NCBI RefSeq assembly: GCF_019396385.1
Contig: NZ_JAHKRN010000001.1
Coordinates: forward strand, 310,001 to 374,000
DNA: 64,000 nucleotides
Direction: 5' to 3'
Origin: Nonomuraea harbinensis
GTDB lineage: Bacteria > Actinomycetota > Actinomycetes > Streptosporangiales > Streptosporangiaceae
A program made the translations under genes and the position numbers. Below, piece by piece: positions 32,843-40,218 of this stretch; position 1 is the first letter of the stretch; each line of letters starts with the position of its first letter. The notes beneath the pieces are model-generated. The model was not told the DNA's origin. It saw nothing but the letters and a program-made list of their open reading frames with translations, and made no database searches.

Positions 32843-34183
32843 ATGAGTTCAGCACTGGAAGCCCTGCGCCGCGACTTCGGCGGCGACATCGTCGAACCGG
32901 GATCGGCCGAGTACGCGTCGGCCAGTCGTTCCGTGCTGGTGACGGGCAGTCCTGCCTGGGTCCTGCGGCCCAGGAGCGTCGGGGACGTGCGGGCGGGCGT
33001 GAGATTCGCCGCCGGCGCCGGCCTCCGGCTGTCCGTACGAGGAGGCGGCCACGCCTTCGCGGGCTTCGGCACCAACGACGGCGGCGTGGTGATCGACCTC
33101 GGCGCGCTCGCGAGCGTGGAGGTCACCGACAAGGAGCGTCACCTCGTACGGATCGGCGGCGGCGCCACCTGGGGCCAGGTCGCGACCGCGCTGGCCCCGC
33201 ACGGCCTGGCGATCTCCTCGGGTGACACCAAGGGTGTCGGGGTCGGCGGGCTGACCTTGAGCGGGGGCATCGGCTGGAAGGTCAGGAAGCACGGCCTGGC
33301 CCTGGACAACCTGGTCGCCGCGGAGCTGGTCACCGCCGATGGGGAGACCGTGCGGGCCTCCGCGCGGGAGAACCCGGAGCTGTTCTGGGCGATCCGCGGC
33401 GGCGGCGGCAACTTCGGGATCGTGACCGCCTTCGCGTTCGCGGCACACCCGACGACGGACGTCTTCTTCGGCCGGATCGCCTTCCCCGCGCGGGAGGCGG
33501 CGGCCGTGCTCCAGGGCTGGGCGGACCTCCTCCGCACCGCCCCTGAAGAGCTCACCTCCGTCGCGGAGTTCGCCAACCCCTTCGCGGGCGGCCCCGAAGC
33601 ACCCGTCGAGATCCGCGTCGCCTTCGACGGCGACGACCCGGAGCGCGCGGCCGGAGCCATCGGCCCGATCCGCCGCCTCGGCACCGTCATCGACGACGAC
33701 GTCGCGCCGCGGCCCTTCGCGGACACGCTCGTGGACGGCGCCACCCCGCCGCCGGGTTTCCGCGTGTTCACCCGGAGCGCCTTCACCGGCGGTGACGCGG
33801 CGCCCGCCGCGCTCAAGGTCCTGGCCGAGGCCGGGGCGTCGGAACGGCCGCCGTTCATCGCCGTCCGCAGCGTCGGCGGCGCCGTGTCCCGCGTGGCCCC
33901 CGACGCCACCGCCTACGCGCACCGTCAGGCGGAGCTGATGTTCACGACCACCGTCGCGGGCCCCGAGCCGGTCGTCGAGGCCGCGCGTCCCGCCCTGGAA
34001 GCGCTCTGGGCGAAACTCGCGCCGCACGCCGGCGGCGCCTACGCCAACTTCCTCGCAACCGCCACCGAGGAGGACGTCGCCGCCGTCTACCCGGCGCCGA
34101 CCTACGAGCGGCTCGCCGCGGTCAAGCGTCAGTACGACCCCGGCAACCTGTTCACCGGCAACCACAACATCCGGCCCCGGTAG
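32843..34183 (+). CDS. FAD-binding oxidoreductase (berberine-bridge type)
   Basis: ATG 32843 follows GGAAGGAACATC; 446 residues. The N-terminal FAD-binding domain shows RSVGDVRAGVRFAAGAGLRLSVRGGGHAF with the GGGHA motif whose His is bonded to FAD in this family, then GVGVGGLTLSGGIGWKVRKHGL. The C-terminus has the berberine-bridge segment (YERLAAVKRQYDPGNLFTGNHNI). No signal peptide. It is probably controlled by the divergent ECF41-like factor. The substrate is unknown. Confidence 0.9.
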   Translation: MSSALEALRRDFGGDIVEPGSAEYASASRSVLVTGSPAWVLRPRSVGDVRAGVRFAAGAGLRLSVRGGGHAFAGFGTNDGGVVIDLGALASVEVTDKERHLVRIGGGATWGQVATALAPHGLAISSGDTKGVGVGGLTLSGGIGWKVRKHGLALDNLVAAELVTADGETVRASARENPELFWAIRGGGGNFGIVTAFAFAAHPTTDVFFGRIAFPAREAAAVLQGWADLLRTAPEELTSVAEFANPFAGGPEAPVEIRVAFDGDDPERAAGAIGPIRRLGTVIDDDVAPRPFADTLVDGATPPPGFRVFTRSAFTGGDAAPAALKVLAEAGASERPPFIAVRSVGGAVSRVAPDATAYAHRQAELMFTTTVAGPEPVVEAARPALEALWAKLAPHAGGAYANFLATATEEDVAAVYPAPTYERLAAVKRQYDPGNLFTGNHNIRPR

Positions 34184-34195
34184 ACAGGAACCGCC

Positions 34196-34221
34196 CGGCC
34201 GGCCATGTCAGTGGCCGGCCG
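34196..34221. terminator. Bidirectional hairpin between convergent genes
   Basis: CGGCCGGCCA (34196-34205) and TGGCCGGCCG (34212-34221) form a perfect 10-bp stem with a 6-base loop, placed between the stops of the oxidoreductase and the convergent repeat protein. Confidence 0.6.
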
Positions 34222-34227
34222 GCCGCG

Positions 34228-35586
34228 TCACTGGCGTTTGCGATCGATGAAGCGCTGGAGCACCAGGAGGACGATCGGCAGGATCAGCCCGAAGGCGAAC
34301 TCCGTCAGCTGGATCAGCCGCGTCGCCAGCCCCACGGCTCCTCCCGCCACGAAGAGCGCCAGCGACACCCAGGCCCAGTGCCGCCGCAACCACCGCAGGG
34401 ACCCGGCCCACCGGCGCCGCGGCAGCAGAGGACGCAGGACCTTCTCGACCGGCAGGTTCTTCCCGTCCTTCTGCCGGATCACGATCGCGCCTTCCATCCA
34501 GACGATCTGATCCCCGGCACGAGCGAGCCTGACGCTCCTGAGCGACGCCAGAGCCTCCACGCACGGCCACACCCCCCACAGAGTGATGTGCGTGCTCATG
34601 CTGTTGGGCCAGGACCCGTCCTGACACTGCTCGGTGACGATCGTGTCGAAGGACTGCGCCAGCTTCCCCGCCACGTCGATGCTCTGGAACCGCGGATGGT
34701 GCATCAGCGCCGTGGTCGCCACCGGCAGCGCGTAGTGCGTCAGCGACGGCGGGAGCCAGTATTCCTCACCCTTGTCCGTACGCAGGAAGAGGACGTTGGA
34801 CCGTTCCTCCCGGTTGCCGATCTCCACCAGGGAGGAGGTGTCCAGGTTGGCGAGGAGCCAGTCGAAGCCCTTGGCCACCTTCTCGGACGCCGGGTCGACG
34901 CCGGCCTTCACCAGCGTGGTGAGCGCCGACGCGGTGTGGGCGACGCGTGCCTGGTTCTGGCGGGGCTCCGGGGCCCAGCCGCCGGAGGGCAGCTGCTGCT
35001 CGATCAGCCACGCCACCCCCTTGTCGACCGCCGGGTCCTGGGGAGCCGCCTCCAGCAGGGCCCGCAGGGCCAGGCACGTCAGCCAGACGCGGGGCGGGCA
35101 GCCGTGGAAGGAGCCCCAGCCGCCGGACCTGTCCTGGTTGTTGCGCAACCAGGACACCGCCCGTGAGAGGTCGGGAGTCGTCGGCTGGTCGTCGCACCGC
35201 AGCGCGGCCAGGCACCGCACCACCCAGGCGGTCGCCTCGACCACCGGCTTGTCCTTGCTGGTGTTGGTCCACCAGCCGCCGTCGACCTTCGGGTCCTCGT
35301 CCTTGATCTGGCGGACCCTGAGGAAGTTGAGCGCGTCCTCCAGGTGGGGCGGAGACTCACCGGCGACGTGGAAGGTCAGCAACGCCACGGCGGTCGCGGT
35401 CGCCCCCGGCGGGACGGTGTCGAGCAGGTGGTACCAGCCGCCCCCACCCGCGGGACTTTCGTTGTACATGTGGCGCAACAAGTCCATCGACTTGTTCAAC
35501 GCGCTCTCGGACTGTGACAGATCGATCTCGTGCAACAAGGCCGTTCCCCCGTCGCCGCTTTTCCCGGAGCGTACCGTTCCCCCCAT
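34228..35586 (-). CDS. Terpene-cyclase-repeat (prenyltransferase/squalene oxidase repeat) protein with C-terminal membrane anchor
   Basis: ATG 35586 is the most likely start (452 residues); in-frame options lie at 35640 and further upstream, none with a good ribosome site. The body is built of alpha/alpha-barrel repeats with the hallmark QxxxGGW pattern: SPAGGGGWYHLLD, DPKVDGGWW, NQDRSGGWGSF, EQQLPSGGWAPE, CQDGSWPNS. The DxDD motif of cyclases is not seen, so it is probably a binding or scaffolding protein. The C-terminus has two hydrophobic helices (about 400-440) and ends in basic residues (LQRFIDRKRQ), placing the repeats in the cytoplasm. Confidence 0.75.
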   Translation of the reverse strand: MGGTVRSGKSGDGGTALLHEIDLSQSESALNKSMDLLRHMYNESPAGGGGWYHLLDTVPPGATATAVALLTFHVAGESPPHLEDALNFLRVRQIKDEDPKVDGGWWTNTSKDKPVVEATAWVVRCLAALRCDDQPTTPDLSRAVSWLRNNQDRSGGWGSFHGCPPRVWLTCLALRALLEAAPQDPAVDKGVAWLIEQQLPSGGWAPEPRQNQARVAHTASALTTLVKAGVDPASEKVAKGFDWLLANLDTSSLVEIGNREERSNVLFLRTDKGEEYWLPPSLTHYALPVATTALMHHPRFQSIDVAGKLAQSFDTIVTEQCQDGSWPNSMSTHITLWGVWPCVEALASLRSVRLARAGDQIVWMEGAIVIRQKDGKNLPVEKVLRPLLPRRRWAGSLRWLRRHWAWVSLALFVAGGAVGLATRLIQLTEFAFGLILPIVLLVLQRFIDRKRQ

Positions 35587-35658
35587 TGCAACTAACGTCA
35601 CGCTTTGATATAGCCGAAGTGTCCGGTCGCCATACCTCATTCGGGACGGTGCAGATCG

Positions 35659-36711
35659 GTGGTTTCTGGCTTTCATATTGAGGACGGCGATATCCTCGCG
35701 CTCGGCGGCACGACCGAGTGGGCCCGATCCCTTCCCCGGCGGGCTTCCCTGGCCCATCTCACCGCCGCCACCGGGACCTGGGCCGCGGAGGAGGGCATTG
35801 TTACCCGCCCGATCCCGGGCGCCCTGCCGTATCCAGCGGGTTTCTACCGGCGCATTCACTGCGACATGGAGACGGCCGGTCATCTGCTGCCGGAAGCCTT
35901 CGAACTTCTCCCGCCCGGTGGAGTCCTCATTCCACGGTACGGCACGCCCGAAAATCGAGACGGCGCCGTCATGCTTTCTGAAAACGTGTCAAAAACCGGC
36001 CAAGAGGAGGATTGTGTATTTTGCGGTCGTTTCCGATTTCGGATGAACCAGGACGCCGGTGTTCCCGGTGCGGCCGCCCTGCTGTGGGGTGACGAGTTCC
36101 TGTGGTGCGCGCCGGATCTGGCTCCTCTCACCGAGGGCCATCTCCTGCTGGTCTCCACCCGCCACTTCCCGTGTTTCGGCGCGTGCCCGCCCGGCCTGGC
36201 GCGGGAGGTCGCCCGGCGGAAGCGGGAGGTCACCCGGTGGCTGGAGGCGGTCTACGGCCGTCCCGTGACGGTCTTCGAACACGGCCCGGCCGGCCCGCAC
36301 GGCGCCGGCTCCTGCATCGACCACGCGCACCTGCACTTCCTGCCCGGTGCCGGTCCGGTCCGCGCCGGGATCGAGCGCGAGGCCCTGTCCGGCGCCGACG
36401 CCGGCCCGGCGGAGCTGTTCCGGAGCGGCGTCTCCTACCTCTACCTGGAGGACGCCGAGGGAACGACCACCTACCCCTGCCCGGGGTCGTTGCCCACGCA
36501 GTTCCTCAGGATGTGCGCCGCGCCGCCCGGCGAGCGGTGGCGCTGGCAGGACATCTACGGGCTGCCGGAGACGCGCGAGCGGTTCATGGCGACGCTCCGG
36601 AAGCTGCTCCCGTCCGCGGAGGCCGGGGCGAGCCCCGTTGACAGCAGCCAGCGCAGCTCACGCGCGGTGAGCAGGTCGCCGAAGCCCATGGGATCGGAGA
36701 CGCGCTCGTAG
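35659..36711 (+). CDS. HIT-like nucleotide hydrolase/transferase with unusual N-terminal extension
   Basis: The open frame from GTG 35659 is 350 residues. The HIT part starts at about residue 117 (EDCVFCGRF) and carries CAPDLAPLTEGHLLLVSTRHF and the catalytic H-x-H-x-H triad in SCIDHAHLHFLPG. HIT proteins act on nucleoside phosphates or dinucleotides. The first 115 residues (HCDMETAGHLLPEAFELLPPGG and following) are not HIT-like; starts at 35970 or at a GTG near 35985 would remove most of them. The end runs 157 bases into the convergent PfkB gene, and the last 40 residues are probably an extension after loss of the original stop. Confidence 0.65.
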   Translation: MVSGFHIEDGDILALGGTTEWARSLPRRASLAHLTAATGTWAAEEGIVTRPIPGALPYPAGFYRRIHCDMETAGHLLPEAFELLPPGGVLIPRYGTPENRDGAVMLSENVSKTGQEEDCVFCGRFRFRMNQDAGVPGAAALLWGDEFLWCAPDLAPLTEGHLLLVSTRHFPCFGACPPGLAREVARRKREVTRWLEAVYGRPVTVFEHGPAGPHGAGSCIDHAHLHFLPGAGPVRAGIEREALSGADAGPAELFRSGVSYLYLEDAEGTTTYPCPGSLPTQFLRMCAAPPGERWRWQDIYGLPETRERFMATLRKLLPSAEAGASPVDSSQRSSRAVSRSPKPMGSETRS

Positions 36712-37517
36712 CCGGTGGGGTAGTCGACGTGCAGGCGGTCCTGCTGGTAGATCGTCGACCGGCTCGCACCACCGGCCCCCGAGCGGATCATCCACACCGG
36801 TGCGGCCTTGTGCACCGCGTCGAGCAGGGGAAACAGAAGCTCGGGGCCGCCCTCAGGGGCGCCCACCACGCCGCGCAGCGTTTCCAGCTCGCCCACCACG
36901 ACGTCCGCCGCCTCCAGGAGCGGCAGCAGCCGTGCCGGGGGGATCCTGCGGTGGATGTCGTGCGGCACCAGGTCGAGGCAGATCACCGTGGAGTGCGACC
37001 GGGCGACGGCCGCGGCTTCCAGCACGGCTTCGGCCGACCGGGCGTGCAGCAACTCGTATCCCGTCAGGAAGAGGGCGTCCGCCGCGGCGATCTCCCGGAT
37101 CGCCGCCCGCACGTCCGACACGCCCAGCATCTGGAGGTCCGACAGCGGTTCGGCGACCATCAGGCGGACCCCGTGCCCCTCCGAGGTGTCACGTATGACG
37201 AGCACCCTCGCGGTCGAGGCGCCTTCCACCACGGTCAGCCGCGGCGTCACCCCCATGGCGGTCACCTGGGCCCGTATCGGATCGGCGAACTCGTCACCCC
37301 CGATCCTCGACACCAGCGTGACGGTGGCGAAGAGGCCGATCGCCTGGCGGGCCATCTGCAGCGCGACGCCCGCCGGAGTGATGCGCACCGGCGCGTAATG
37401 GAACTGGTCGCCGCGCACCTCGCGAAAGCGCAGGGAGTCGACCCGCACGCGGACGTCGATCCGGATCTCACCGATCGCGACCAGACTGAACCGGCGCTCT
37501 CCGTCGGCGGGAATCAT
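36555..37517 (-). CDS. PfkB-family carbohydrate/nucleoside kinase
   Basis: ATG 37517 lies two bases after the stop of the NUDIX gene, suggesting coupled translation. The 320-residue protein has the ribokinase-like order: FSLVAIGEIRIDV, APVRITPAGVALQMARQA, LVSRIGGDEFADPI, and the C-terminal DPMGFGDLLTARELR in place of the usual DTTGAGDAF; the G-x-G-D catalytic core is kept. It should phosphorylate a sugar or nucleoside. Its 3' end overlaps the HIT gene on the other strand. Confidence 0.8.
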   Translation of the reverse strand: MIPADGERRFSLVAIGEIRIDVRVRVDSLRFREVRGDQFHYAPVRITPAGVALQMARQAIGLFATVTLVSRIGGDEFADPIRAQVTAMGVTPRLTVVEGASTARVLVIRDTSEGHGVRLMVAEPLSDLQMLGVSDVRAAIREIAAADALFLTGYELLHARSAEAVLEAAAVARSHSTVICLDLVPHDIHRRIPPARLLPLLEAADVVVGELETLRGVVGAPEGGPELLFPLLDAVHKAAPVWMIRSGAGGASRSTIYQQDRLHVDYPTGYERVSDPMGFGDLLTARELRWLLSTGLAPASADGSSFRSVAMNRSRVSGSP

Positions 37518-37519
37518 GG

Positions 37520-38038
37520 TCAGCGGCGGCAGACGGCTTCGGACGGATGCGCGCCGCGCAGCCGCAGGAAGCGCTCCACCGCCCCATCGATCCCGGGGAT
37601 GAGCGGATAGCGGGCGACGGCGTCGAGCCGCACCCACCGCACCTCGTCGATGTGGTCGCCGGAGATCTGGCCGGAGGTGGTCACCTCGTGCGACAACGCC
37701 CGGCACTGCCGGGCCACGGCGATGACCCGGACACAACCGCCGTCGTCGGCCGGCATGGCCCAGTCCCACATGTGAAAGGGAGGGCCGGGCTCGATCTCGA
37801 TGCCCGCCTCCTCGCGGACCTCGCGCACGATGTGCTCGTCGAGCCCTTCGTCCGCGCCCCGCATTCGCCCGCCGGGAACCTCCCACAAACCGGGGTTGTA
37901 GGGGTCGGATGGCGATTTGCGGACGAGCAACAGGCGGTTCCTGTCGGCCATGAAGGCTTTCTGCGCGACGACGATGCGCACTTTTTCCTCATTCGCCAGA
38001 TCAGCCTCTGTCAGGCCGCCCAAGAGCCGGTCCACCAT
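37520..38038 (-). CDS. NUDIX hydrolase
   Basis: ATG 38038 follows AAAGGTGAAG; 172 residues. The NUDIX box GGRMRGADEGLDEHIVREVREEAGI fits G-x5-E-x7-R-E-x2-E-E-x-G. Such enzymes cleave nucleoside diphosphates linked to another group. With the downstream PfkB kinase and the convergent HIT protein it forms a small set around nucleotide or nucleotide-sugar chemistry. Five residues before the domain (VRIVVAQKAFMADRNRLLLVRKS) match the usual entry strand. Confidence 0.88.
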   Translation of the reverse strand: MVDRLLGGLTEADLANEEKVRIVVAQKAFMADRNRLLLVRKSPSDPYNPGLWEVPGGRMRGADEGLDEHIVREVREEAGIEIEPGPPFHMWDWAMPADDGGCVRVIAVARQCRALSHEVTTSGQISGDHIDEVRWVRLDAVARYPLIPGIDGAVERFLRLRGAHPSEAVCRR

Positions 38039-38394
38039 AGACTTCACCTTTGCCGAGTGGGAACGCCTGAACGCCGGTCGCGACACGGCCGGCGCCCCAC
38101 ACTAGCGCTTCTACCTCGTCCGTCAGGCAGTTTCCACCAGTCGTGAAGCGTTCGACAGCGCCTTGGCGGCGGTGGATCATCCGAAGTGCGGCTTTTTCAG
38201 TGTGGCAGTTCGGGTCGCCGACATCCAGATTCCGCAATAATGTTGCCCGAAAGCGACTTTATGTTGCCTGCCCTCTGAAGCCCCGTTTAAGACGCCCTTT
38301 TCACGCTGCATCCGGGAACTCTTCGACGCCGACGAGCGTGCAGCCCTTCACCTATCGCCGGCCGCTCGGCCATGAAAGTGAAGAGGGCCGGGCG
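38039..38394. other. Intergenic region without recognised features
   Basis: These 356 bases separate the divergent-to-tandem NUDIX and DinB genes. The left part holds the NUDIX promoter area. The stretch 38190-38300 is A/T-richer than its surroundings with repeated ATGTTGCC words (about 38239 and 38261). I see no coding sequence or RNA gene. Confidence 0.5.
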
Positions 38395-38880
38395 CTAGCG
38401 AGGCCCGAGCCCCGTCTTCCCGTCGATCAACTCGCGCACGACGTCGAGGTGTCCGGCATGACGGGCGGTCTCCTCGATCATGTGCAGCGCGATCTGCCGC
38501 AAGTCGGTGATCCGATCTCCCGGCGGATGGGGATGGCGCCCACGGGGCCGCATCGACAGCGGCATGGCGGCGAGGACGGCGTCGGACCGCTCGCACTGGT
38601 CGCGGTAGAAGGCCAGCACCGTCGACGGTGAGCGCGGGGTCGTGAGCGGCTCGTGGTCGTCGGCCGGCCAGGGCAGGGGCTCGGCCGAACCCAGGGCGAC
38701 CTCCTGGAACCAGTGCCGCTCGGCGTGACCGAGATGCTCGACGAGACCCAGCGGCGTCCACCCCGAGGGCAGGACGGCGGTCGTCAGGGCGTCGTCGCCG
38801 AGACCGTCGATGATCGCCAGCACGGCGGCGCGCTGCGCCTCCAGGAATGTCAACAGGGACTTCTTCTCGCTGTCGCCCAC
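38395..38880 (-). CDS. DinB-family protein (DUF664 type)
   Basis: GTG 38880 begins VGDSEKKSLLTFLEAQRAAVLAIIDGL, the usual first helix; AAAGGTG lies upstream. The 161-residue four-helix bundle keeps the three metal-binding histidines of the group (GLVEHLGHAERHW and ETARHAGHLDVVREL). Members are often thiol-dependent transferases that use mycothiol or bacillithiol in detoxification. It is monocistronic. Confidence 0.88.
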   Translation of the reverse strand: MGDSEKKSLLTFLEAQRAAVLAIIDGLGDDALTTAVLPSGWTPLGLVEHLGHAERHWFQEVALGSAEPLPWPADDHEPLTTPRSPSTVLAFYRDQCERSDAVLAAMPLSMRPRGRHPHPPGDRITDLRQIALHMIEETARHAGHLDVVRELIDGKTGLGPR

Positions 38881-38970
38881 CGGCCCACACCTTTCGCCGA
38901 CCAGCCCGCCGCACCGCAGGCTAGCGGCCGGCCCCGACAGTTCTCGGGCGCCCGCCCTCCGGTTACGCCG

Positions 38971-38999
38971 TTGTGGTGGCTGGGCGCGGTGGATAGGTT
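38971..38999 (+). promoter_or_regulatory. Candidate promoter of the second MauE-like gene (leaderless)
   Basis: TTGTGG (38971-38976), 17 bases, TAGGTT (38994-38999); the GTG start at 39008 is nine bases further on, so the transcript would start at or very near the start codon. Confidence 0.5.
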
Positions 39000-39007
39000 G
39001 GCCCACC

Positions 39008-39538
39008 GTGCACTATTTGGACGTGGCCTGTCGGCTGCTGCTCGCGGCGGTCTTCGTCACGGCGGCCTGGACCAAGGTCTCGGGGAAGGCCGGCTGGGCC
39101 GCCTTCGTCGGTTCGCTGCGCCAACTGGACCAGGTGCCCGGCCCCCTCCTGCGGCCGGCGGCGTTCGCCGTGGTCGCGACCGAGATCGTCGTCGCCGTGC
39201 TGCTGCTCGTCCCCGTGCGGGTGGCGGGGTGGATCGGCTTCGCCCTGGCAGGCTGCCTCCTGCTGTCCTTCACCCTGGTGATCGGGCGGGCGCTGTCGCG
39301 CGGCAACCGCGCCCCCTGCCGGTGCTTCGGAGCGTCGAGCACGCCCCTGGGCCCGATCCACATCGTGCGCAACCTGATCCTCGTCTGCGTCGCCGTCCTC
39401 GGGCTGGCCGGCGCCTCCGCGCCGGGCGCGTTCGAGGTGCCGTACGCCCTGCTCGCCGGTGTCGCCGGACTGGTCGCCGGCATCCTGATCACGGCGTTCG
39501 AGGACCTCGTCGCGTTGTTCAGGCCGACGGCGAGATAA
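39008..39538 (+). CDS. MauE/DoxX-family redox membrane protein (second copy)
   Basis: GTG 39008 gives 176 residues with four to five membrane helices (about 5-22, 52-70, 75-94, 115-130, 140-160). Cys104 and Cys106 (APCRCFGASSTPLG) form the C-x-C-F-G-A motif also seen in the copy at 6.3-7.0 kb. MauE-type proteins are related to the VKOR/DsbB-like role of providing oxidising power for disulfides. The next gene encodes a membrane-tethered thioredoxin, the usual companion (MauD-like). It opens the peptide export cluster. Confidence 0.82.
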   Translation: MHYLDVACRLLLAAVFVTAAWTKVSGKAGWAAFVGSLRQLDQVPGPLLRPAAFAVVATEIVVAVLLLVPVRVAGWIGFALAGCLLLSFTLVIGRALSRGNRAPCRCFGASSTPLGPIHIVRNLILVCVAVLGLAGASAPGAFEVPYALLAGVAGLVAGILITAFEDLVALFRPTAR

Positions 39539-39666
39539 CAGCCGGTTTGATCCCTATGTCGTGTTATGCGCAGAGAATGCCCTGTCGATAATCATGGACC
39601 GCTTCGCCTGACTAGACCTGTACTATCCTGGCCGCTCCGAAAACGATCAACTCGGAGGATTACGCC

Positions 39667-40218
39667 GTGTCAGTCTTGTGGGCCGCGTTAGCGATCGTCT
39701 TCATCATCTGCCTGCTCAACCTGGTGCTCACCGTCGCGGTGATCCGGCGCCTGCGCGAGCACACCGAGCTGATCAACCGAGGGGGCGGGCATCCCCCCGG
39801 ACAGGAAGAGATCACCCTGCCCGCCGGCGCCCGCGTCGGCGAGTTCAGCGCCGTCACGGGCGACGACCGGACGGTGACCCGTGACGATCTGCGGCCGGGG
39901 ATGCTCGTGGCCTTCTTCTCGCCGCGCTGCCCGACCTGCGAGGAGCAGAAACCCGCCTTCATCCGGTACGCGTCCGGCCTGCCGGGCGGGCGCGACCAGG
40001 TGATCGCGGTGCTCCTCGGCTCGCCCGAGGAACTGGGCGGGCTGCGCGAGGAGCTGGGCGGGATCGCGCAGATCGTCATCGAAGGGGACGTCGACGGCGC
40101 CATGGCCGCGGCGTTCGGCCTGCGCGGATACCCGGCCTTCTGCCTCATGGGCCAGGACGGCGTCCTCCAGGTGACCGGTTTCAAGGTCGACGTCCTTCCC
40201 GACTCCGTGGCCCTGTGA
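39667..40218 (+). CDS. Membrane-tethered thioredoxin-like protein (TlpA/MauD-like)
   Basis: GTG 39667 is eight bases after GGAGG; 183 residues. One N-terminal helix (about 5-26) anchors a thioredoxin-fold domain with active site Cys88-Pro-Thr-Cys91 (FFSPRCPTCEEQ) and a cis-proline region (GLRGYPAFCLM). The domain should face the outside and oxidise, reduce or isomerise disulfides of an exported substrate, together with the MauE-like protein. Its stop overlaps the next start (GTGA), so it is coupled to the ABC transporter. Confidence 0.85.
   Translation: MSVLWAALAIVFIICLLNLVLTVAVIRRLREHTELINRGGGHPPGQEEITLPAGARVGEFSAVTGDDRTVTRDDLRPGMLVAFFSPRCPTCEEQKPAFIRYASGLPGGRDQVIAVLLGSPEELGGLREELGGIAQIVIEGDVDGAMAAAFGLRGYPAFCLMGQDGVLQVTGFKVDVLPDSVAL

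Noticed and set aside
35587-35883. N-terminal extension of the terpene-cyclase-repeat protein
   Set aside because: The upstream frame is Gly/Arg-rich and runs through the divergent HIT gene start; ATG 35586 fits the first conserved helices.
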